The notes under the pieces were generated by a model. It had not been told where the DNA came from. It did no database searches and saw only the letters and a list, made by a program, of their open reading frames with translations. 64,000 bases of DNA from Stichopus chloronotus (lineage: Eukaryota > Echinodermata > Holothuroidea > Aspidochirotida > Stichopodidae): positions 3,534,001-3,598,000 of the forward strand of contig CM037850.1 in assembly GCA_021234535.1 (NCBI GenBank), read 5' to 3'. Position 1 is the first letter of the stretch; each line of letters begins with the position of its first letter. Positions 58,401-64,000 of this stretch are shown one piece after another. The translations under genes were made by a program, and so were the position numbers.

Positions 58401-61072
58401 TTTCCCCTTTTAAATACCTTCCCTCGAGGACATCACCACCATTGACGATACGCCTCTACATTACAACAACGATATTGTAGGAACTTTAAGAGGTTAGATT
58501 GTTCAGGATAATGGTTTATGTTCAGATCAACAGTGCTGAAATATGACTTCAGTGATTATTACATACACGATAGTTTTAATTCTTGTAAAGGAAGGGGTTC
58601 ACGATAACATCATAGACATGTCTGGAATGTATAGTTGTACAACTTGTTTACTGCACGTCAGGTGATTGATTACGCAATAATTGTATGCACAGACTCATTC
58701 ATCCACGTTGATATTATGGTTAGAAGTACTAAAACAGGTAATACTAAAATGAAAACAATACAATCCGTATATACAGAAAGTCTTATTAAGTTACTGAAGC
58801 TTATTTTGGACCACGTCAATGCTTGAACAGTTCCATCAGTAATAAGATTTTCGGTCTCGTACACTCTTTACTTGAAAAATATCCTTTAACTATGTGTCTC
58901 CATCATCTTTCACACCACAAAGCGTTTTGCTCAGAGAAAAGTGCCTTCTGTATTTATTTTGGCAGATCTAGCTCATATCAGCAACTACACAGCACACTGG
59001 TACCTATATCAATTGCCCATACACAGCCTGGGAGGAAGTTCGAATACATCATTCCGAGAAAATTACTTGAATCCCTTGTAAGTGAACCAATAAAAAATAT
59101 CACTTGCAAATCAGTATTCTCTAATTTGGCTAAAATATCATTTACCAATTAGCTAGTTTCCAAGAGAGCTGTTTTTTTTTTGTTCTCTTAATATGTCAAA
59201 TACTGTTGAAGGTCCTGTAACATGCATTTGGAAAAGGGCTGACTTCTTTAATATGCTGCGGGGTGAATCCCTGAATGAGAATTCGTTGGAAGTTTGTTTA
59301 AATCTATTACTGTTTTTTGAGATATTACTTTTCAAATGTTGATGAAAACAGATGACGTGAAGTGTTGCACAGTGTCAGTATTTTCTTTGTTAAGTTTTTA
59401 TCTACTGTCTCTTAATTACTGGCTTTGACTCCAGTAAGTGTTATCTAATTTTTTAAGGAAGAATATATGTTTCCAAAATAGAAGCCTCTGAGCATACAAA
59501 ATGTTTAATTGTCCTTAAAGTGAAGGTTAAGTAAACAAAGGACTAACATATAGGACAGATCATCAGCAATCATCCCTTGACGTCACCAATTTGCACATTT
59601 AGCCAATGTTTATTCATGTTAAAGCTGTGAGACACTAATTTGCATGTACATTTATCAATCGTTGACCGATTTCGATGGAATTTGTGGCTCTAAATTTAAC
59701 ATTTTCAATGTTTAATGCACCCAAACTCCGAAACGTCATTTTTCATGTTACACGACGTTTAACCTCTCGTTTCTCCGTACACATGGTAATAATTATGGCT
59801 ATGCCATATTGTGTCTTTGATTATTATTTTGCTTTTTGTCTTATTGGAGATATCTCTTGCTTTTAATCCTGACTATTTCCTAGTGTGAAACCCAAGGATT
59901 GATCAGCATTCTAGAGCAGAAGCTAGCGGCCGCATTCAATTATAGCGCTAGAGACTTTTGGTAATTTGTCTGACATTTCTAATTACTGTAGTTGAAACCA
60001 AGACCCCTTGATGAATTTAGACTTCTCACTACACGACTATACTAATGTACTGGAAACGTGTGATCAACAATTGGACTTCAAACTGATGACGAATATTGTA
60101 CCAGATTGCATCTGAATGTAGTTAAATATTCCAGAGTTTCTCGCCCCCTTATAGCACCCATCTCCAGGTCGACGATCAAATCTTCCACTTAGGTCCTCCC
60201 CCAAAAAGGAAAAAATGATACCCTACCGAAATATCATAATGACAAACCATCAAAATTGTTAATCGAAGCATTGCCAGTGTTATTACATCGTGGACACTTA
60301 TTGTCGCCTAGAATGACCTTGATCCTGTTCTGCTATAGATAGGAAGGGATATTCACACAAAAAGAGACCTAAAGACAGATGTAATTTATGACAATTTGTA
60401 GGATGATTTACCTTACACTTGATAAATGCCAAAGCCATGTATCAGGAAAATAAGTTCGAAGTTGGTAAACTGGACTATTATTCGGTTCTACCTGAGGGTT
60501 TGCAACAGGTGCCATACTTAAAACAACATCCGGACTTGGTATGGCCATAGGACCAGCAGGACCGACGTCCTCACGACTAATGGTTTGAAAACCAAAACCC
60601 GAAAGCAGGAAGAAACGGTGATGGAGAAACATCTTTCGAGCTTTATCAATCAGAATATAAAATGAAAAGGTATTGATTAACTAATATCCTTGCCAAATGG
60701 AATTAAACATAAAGAAGAAAGTTCATTGACCAAAATACCAGCATTAAAGACAATGATAACTTATGCACGTTCCTTTAGACGAGGAGCTGGAAAAAAAAGT
60801 ACAGTCCACTGAGAAGACAACAAAAAACGAGGATATTCACAAAACTATTTACCATCCAATTGAGGAAACACCATCACAGCAAGTAGAAGCAACAGGTAAG
60901 GGTACATGGAGCCAAGTGTAGGATGGAGCTAAAAAAATAACTGTCTATGTTAATGAATTTACTGATGAGACAAAACTATAAATTTGGATTACTAAAATGA
61001 CTTACTTTCAGTGTATTGATAACAAGGACGAGTTTCGATGAACATATTTGATAGAATTTCAACACCAGAATT
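43269..61072 (-). CDS. Copy B: alpha-2-macroglobulin-like thioester protein, last 18 exons
   Basis: Tandem paralogue of copy A, same strand and exon structure. Exons equivalent to A 16-33 are present with identical lengths apart from the bait exon (229 against 241 nt), the exons where A carries excess bases, and the tail exon (179 against 92 nt). All frames are open and phases agree. It carries the bait exon, MG7, CUB, GCGEQ thioester, the His of VIHKAMQ, the receptor-binding domain and a Cys-rich tail. N-terminal exons should lie to the right of position 64,000, because homology to copy A continues to the window edge; this cannot be confirmed here. Introns also align with A, interrupted by two transposon-like insertions and a local duplication. 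It looks like the functional copy. Confidence 0.92.
44726..44831 (-). CDS. Copy B exon 32: end of receptor-binding domain
   Basis: [16 protein letters not shown] then [14 protein letters not shown]; one residue (T for A) differs from copy A over the exon. Confidence 0.9.
45227..45416 (-). CDS. Copy B exon 31: receptor-binding domain core
   Basis: [20 protein letters not shown], nearly identical to copy A (N for T). TTTAG acceptor, GTGAGT donor. Confidence 0.93.
45864..45988 (-). CDS. Copy B exon 30: start of receptor-binding domain
   Basis: [19 protein letters not shown] to VYLDITIS; L replaces F once compared with A. 125 nt. Confidence 0.88.
46235..46302. repeat. TA/CATA microsatellite (copy B)
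   Basis: Counterpart of the repeat at 8,570-8,620, with different unit numbers. Confidence 0.65.
47198..47419 (-). CDS. Copy B exon 29: end of thioester domain and CUB strand
   Basis: 222 nt, [16 protein letters not shown] to [18 protein letters not shown]; intact, and the reference that exposes the excess base in copy A. Confidence 0.92.
47740..47951 (-). CDS. Copy B exon 28: thioester-domain helices
   Basis: 212 nt, [39 protein letters not shown] and [10 protein letters not shown]. Intact; CCAG acceptor and GTAGTT donor. Confidence 0.93.
49023..49188 (-). CDS. Copy B exon 27: thioester-domain helices
   Basis: 166 nt, [18 protein letters not shown] and [19 protein letters not shown]. Intact frame, phase 0 to 1. 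Confidence 0.92.
49605..50153. mobile_element. piggyBac-like MITE with TTAA target duplication
   Basis: A 541-bp element (49,609-50,149) is flanked by TTAA at 49,605-49,608 and 50,150-50,153. The ends are inverted repeats of about 100 bp: AAGGATGGGCTAGCCACAAA on the left, and AAGGATGGTGTAGCCACAAA on the right read in reverse complement, with similarity continuing through TGAAGAGTAAGTTTATC and CCCATGTGTGGTT. Copy A has the empty site (GAAGCTTAAGGAA near 12,163-12,175). No transposase is encoded. Confidence 0.88.
50466..50540 (-). CDS. Copy B exon 26: thioester domain
   Basis: 25 codons, [20 protein letters not shown] (T/A swap against copy A). Phase 0 both ends. Confidence 0.92.
50726..50888 (-). 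CDS. Copy B exon 25: thioester domain with catalytic-His motif
   Basis: (W)[15 protein letters not shown] to [10 protein letters not shown]. The His codon is at 50,738-50,740. The residue two after the Lys-flanked His differs from copy A (A for E). Confidence 0.94.
51249..51330 (-). CDS. Copy B exon 24: thioester domain
   Basis: [19 protein letters not shown]; identical in protein to copy A over this stretch. Confidence 0.92.
51994..52176 (-). CDS. Copy B exon 23: thioester site GCGEQ
   Basis: 183 nt with the GCGEQ codons at 52,106-52,120, followed by [21 protein letters not shown] replaces V once before the site. Both thioester residues present. Confidence 0.96.
52244..52890. repeat. 320-bp intronic tandem duplication, copy B only
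   Basis: The segment beginning GACCGCTCCCTGTTGGAAAC at about 52,250 is repeated, diverged, from about 52,572. Copy A has a single unit at about 14,100-14,440. It lies in the intron between exons 22 and 23. Confidence 0.8.
53025..53111 (-). CDS. Copy B exon 22: CUB strand
   Basis: [20 protein letters not shown] then CKVQLTG; 87 nt, phase 1 to 1. Confidence 0.84.
53828..53879 (-). CDS. Copy B exon 21: short CUB exon
   Basis: 52 nt, [23 protein letters not shown] acceptor, GTAAGA donor. Confidence 0.8.
54751..54866 (-). CDS. Copy B exon 20: MG7/CUB junction
   Basis: 116 nt, [19 protein letters not shown] to NKTVLVE; V to A at the first residue compared with copy A. Confidence 0.86.
55194..55235. 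repeat. Palindrome, 21-bp arms
   Basis: TTGCTTCATGTGCT plus CCGGTGC faces GCACCG plus AAGCACATGAAGCAA; the arms match except one base. Inside the TAA-flanked element. Confidence 0.85.
55690..55910. repeat. TTTATCGGTTGATAAAC-type repeats with a perfect 17-bp-arm palindrome
   Basis: Variants of GGTTTATC(G/A)GTTGA and its complement recur about ten times. The segment 55,851-55,885 is a perfect palindrome with a single central T. Two copies of CTCGAATTA(C/T)TGGGCAT bracket the units, suggesting an internal duplication. Confidence 0.8.
57247..57388 (-). CDS. Copy B exon 19: MG7 second half
   Basis: 142 nt, [26 protein letters not shown] and [13 protein letters not shown] for Y near the start compared with copy A. 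Confidence 0.88.
58108..58336 (-). CDS. Copy B exon 18: MG7 first half
   Basis: 229 nt, same protein sequence as copy A over [26 protein letters not shown] and [13 protein letters not shown]; donor GTAAGT. Confidence 0.95.
58798..59058. other. Intronic segment present only in copy B
   Basis: About 260 bp between CAGAAAGTCTTATTAAG and AAAATTACTTGAAT that copy A lacks near 19,110. It has an open plus-strand frame but no recognisable protein. The simplest reading is a deletion in A; no target duplication or inverted ends were seen. Confidence 0.5.
60412..60640 (-). CDS. Copy B exon 17: bait region
   Basis: 229 nt, phase 1 to 2. The start [18 protein letters not shown] and [15 protein letters not shown] differ almost completely from copy A, while [19 protein letters not shown] and WLWHLSSV are conserved. 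It is four residues shorter, with few basic sites (SRED) and a hydrophobic run. A different protease preference is expected (inference). Confidence 0.93.
60853..60907 (-). CDS. Candidate alternative first exon with signal peptide (copy B)
   Basis: Between exons 16 and 17, ATG at 60,907-60,905 opens [18 protein letters not shown], then a GTAAAT donor in phase 1. Joined to the bait exon the next residues are A-RKMF, so a typical secretion signal would end just at the junction. As an internal cassette it breaks the frame (76 nt), so only use as a first exon makes sense. This would give a secreted protein lacking MG1-MG6. No transcript evidence is available. Confidence 0.35.
61006..61072 (-). CDS. 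Copy B exon 16: end of MG6 before bait
   Basis: 67 nt, [22 protein letters not shown], the same protein sequence as copy A. It is the most upstream copy B exon inside the window. Confidence 0.87.
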
Positions 61073-61944
61073 CTGTAACATAGCGAAGTGAAAATAGAAT
61101 GATAGATTAATTGTTGGTCTACAAATTTGACATGCAAGTGAAACACAAGTATACATAAAGGCCCCCTCAAGTATCTACTGGTTTCACTATCTAACTGTTT
61201 GGATAAAATGTAAGCGACAGAATGTTGATGCTTTAATAAAATTGAAATTAAAACAACGAAAATTATAAAAAAAAAATTTACCCAAACATTAATTCTTTAG
61301 TGCAATTACACTATATAATTACTTGCTCTCCGAATTTCAGATAGAAGAGTAAAGTGAAGATATGTGACTACGTAGTTCCCAAATCTAAGCCCACTACTGA
61401 AATGATTGTCATAGATATAAAAGTTTGCCTCATAGTTAAAGCTAAATGAACGATGTACGTGTATTAACTGTAAGATAATGCTCGATCGGGGTTAACGCAA
61501 GCGATGCCCTAGGGCGCAACCCGAGTGCGTCCAGCGAGAACATCAACCTTCTAAGTTGCTTAAGCTTGCTCATATATACAGACGAGATACTAATCAACAG
61601 AAAAGACGAAAGAGAAAGAAATTTGGTCCTTAAACAACCGCACTTTTGAAGAAAGAAACCCCAAGAAAAGGTAAACAAATTTACAAAATGTCAACAATAT
61701 TCGTGTGCGAAACACAAATTTTCACTTAAAAAGAAAAAAAAAACTACCAATAGGCATAGCAACAATGCATGATGTAGTTACTCTACTCTTATTTAGTGTA
61801 CTAATGTGAGCTTGCTATTGTTTAGTGAACGTGTATTAACTGTACAGTGTGTAAGGAGCTCGGAGTGCTTAGTCACTTACTTAATTGCAGAGAGTTGTAC
61901 AGTACAGGAACTTGCTTTGTGGAATTTGCCTACTATGGACTATA

Positions 61945-62150
61945 ATGCTAGGATTATTAATGGAATTATTAATTTAATTATTAATGGACTGTATTAATGG
62001 AGTGTATAATGCAATGTATTAATGGAAGACATGAACGAAATGTATTGATGGGTTGGAGTGGATCAGTGTATTGATGGAACAATGATGGGCTATAATGAGG
62101 GAATATATTAATTGACTGCATTGAATACATGACTGCATTGAACTGTATTG
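61945..62150. repeat. Degenerate ATTAATGGA-type tandem repeat (copy B)
   Basis: Counterpart of 21,835-22,030, with small gains and losses of units. Confidence 0.55.
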
Positions 62151-62639
62151 ACTATATGGGGTATTTGAAGCCCTATAGTGACAAATTGCTGGACAAAATG
62201 CTGGAATACATCCATGGACCTTCAAAGATGAAATGTAAAAATAACTGCATCTAAAGAATGGTACTGATTATTAACAATAAGCGTTTCAACAATCTCAGTT
62301 CACGCAAGGAATTGTGCTCTATAAGTGAGATAACCAAAACTCGCCATACATGAAAAGGTGTCAAAGATCGAGGTTATCATATATACACTTTGCACAGAGA
62401 CCTTGGTATCCTCTCAATTGATGATATCAATACGCTGAGAATGTCGGTGTATCCATAAATATGTCGATAATACCATTCGTAATGCTTCCAGGAAGATTGT
62501 TAACCCTGGCTTTTCCACAGGTACTCGACCCTGTGCGAGAAGTAAGGCTCCGCTTTCAGTCAGTAGACACCACACAAAACTGCTTAAAGAAGTATTGTTA
62601 TAAAATATGGAGTTTTCAGCCAATAGCTACCAGAAACTG

Positions 62640-63241
62640 AACTTTGCATAAACTGCAAAAGCGAAATGTACGTTATATTTGTAACATCAGTTACTGCGGT
62701 CGCTTAAATCCCTCTTCTGCGGAACTCAAAATTCTTTCTATTTTAGATATGTATGATTACCATCTTAGGATATCTATGTACAGGCTACATGGTAAGGCAC
62801 TTCCCGATCATTTTTATTCTACCAATGCCAGCAGATTATTATTCATTCAAGACACGCAAAAGGCAATCCATAGTTAACCCTTATTCTGGAACTAAGCACT
62901 TGTACCAAAATCAGAATCGTAGCACTGTTGTCCAGCTCTGGAATTCATTGCACGAACTGAAGCAACTTTTTTTTCGATGAACGTATTCAAAAGGAAATTT
63001 GAACAACACCTGCTTCACAGATATCACTAGTCTCTTGTTCTGATTTTACTTTAATATATGTTTCAAATTTCCATTGTCGGCTTTCCAGTTCATTTTTCGA
63101 GAAGCTAGTTAGTTCTGCTTCTTTCAATCCAAAATAGCTTATTGAAGGTTACTGAAAATTTATTGTATTTTGTACCAATCTATATACTTATATTTTGTTT
63201 TGTGTACAAGGAGAGTGGAAAATAAACTGGGAACTTGAAAA
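62640..63241 (+). mobile_element. 5'-truncated LINE fragment (copy B counterpart)
   Basis: The plus strand encodes [36 protein letters not shown] and, in another frame, TRKRQSIVNPYSGT with VVQLWNSL, the ordered motifs of a LINE ORF2 C-terminus. The 3' end is AATAAACTGGGAACTTG. Shared with copy A (22,430-23,118). Confidence 0.75.
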
Positions 63242-64000
63242 TGGAAAACCTTACGCTACTATCAAAGTGTGAAGGTAAAAATTCACCTAATCATGCAGTA
63301 CACCTTTATTGATTTACTTGCTCATTATTGTCTTATTTTCTCTTTTTAGTTTTCTTGTTCTTTCCTATTCTTTTTGATAACACTAGATTGATAAACTTTT
63401 GTTTCTCTCTTGTCCTGTTTATACTATATTTCAGTAATTTTCTTGCACTGACGACATGAATAAATTGTTAGAAACAGCGTGAATACGCACGCACTTTTAG
63501 ACAGATTGTAACACAAGATTTTAGAAGAAAGGTAAGTCTACGTATTGCTCAAGACAGGTAGGTGTGAACCCTCTGCATATATTAGCAGTAGATCTTAAAA
63601 AAGAGAGGATTTGAATATATTTAATGTAAACTCAGTTTTTGGCCACGTGTTGTAGGTACATACGAGAGCGTGATTGCTTATCGTCCGATTTTGAGGATGT
63701 GCGCTTGCGCAGACGAGATTGTGCAAAGGGTTATTGCAGGAAGATAACTTGCGTGGATTTAAAACCAGTTGTTGATTATTCAATTGAGAAAACTAACTCA
63801 ACTATGAATTTTGGGATATCTTAAGCAGAAATGATGAAATGATGTGTTACTGTTGTAGCCAATTGCAATATTCGAAATTATCGTTCCGCTATCGTTTTGA
63901 TATATAAAGATGATAAAAAGTGTGGAGTGAAAAGTGATTTAAAGTGAAAGATAGTCTTTCTACAAGACGTTTCATTCTAGATGTTGGATCAAACACGATA

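Larger units (their letters stand above)
43270..64000 (-). repeat. Segmental duplication unit 2 (continues past window)
   Basis: Tandem copy of 5,815-23,890. Even the last bases of the window (GATCAAACACGATA) match copy A at 23,871-23,884, so the unit continues to the right. Confidence 0.93.

Noticed and set aside
58823..59152. Plus-strand 109-codon frame
   Set aside because: It lies in the B-only intronic segment, is absent from copy A, and shows no recognisable domain; probably chance.
60853..60928. Signal-like exon as an extra internal bait exon
   Set aside because: Exon 16 ends in phase 1 and exon 17 starts in phase 1; inserting 76 nt (B) or 83 nt (A) breaks the frame, so it can only act as a first exon, if at all.
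1..64000. CRISPR arrays, operons, ribosome binding sites, tRNA or rRNA genes
   Set aside because: The sequence is animal nuclear DNA; no direct-repeat/spacer array or RNA gene was recognised by eye. A tRNAscan or Rfam search would be needed to exclude small RNAs.

Overview
The window is animal nuclear DNA. Genes are split into many short exons with GT/AG junctions, introns are AT-rich, and there are LINE, MITE-like and simple repeats. The gene family present (alpha-2-macroglobulin-like thioester proteins with a bait region) and the CR1/L2-type LINEs fit a marine invertebrate, perhaps an echinoderm. That placement is an inference; no ribosomal or mitochondrial marker is present to test it.

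Layout. (1) 1 to about 3.4 kb: a two-ORF non-LTR retrotransposon on the minus strand, cut by the window edge. (2) 5.8-39.0 kb: copy A, a complete alpha-2-macroglobulin (A2M)-type gene on the minus strand. I could follow it exon by exon through 33 coding exons, with matching splice phases, from a signal peptide (39,018) to a stop codon (5,815). If nine single-base excesses are discounted it encodes about 1,565 residues. (3) 39.0-43.3 kb: intergenic DNA with no recognisable gene. (4) 43.3 kb to the right edge: copy B, a head-to-tail duplicate whose last 18 exons (61,072 to 43,269) lie in the window; its N-terminal half would lie beyond position 64,000. Introns also align between 5.8-23.9 kb and 43.3-64.0 kb, so this is a genomic tandem duplication. 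Copy B later gained a TTAA-flanked MITE, a TAA-flanked inverted-repeat element and a 320-bp intronic duplication.

Function. Both copies should give secreted protease traps. The N-terminal macroglobulin (MG) domains form a ring, the bait exon offers protease cleavage sites, and cleavage would expose the GCGEQ thioester. Both keep a histidine in a VIH motif downstream, as in complement C3. The copies are nearly identical in the thioester domain but very different in the first ~35 residues of the bait exon, which suggests that the target proteases diverged after duplication.

Main points for follow-up: the bait divergence; a conserved intronic exon that could supply a second signal peptide spliced in phase to the bait exon; the run of +1 frame breaks, found only in copy A and the LINE; the cysteine-rich C-terminal tail present in B and shortened in A; the two transposon insertions with empty sites in A; and an intronic ~140-bp repeat array carrying nuclear-receptor-like half-sites.
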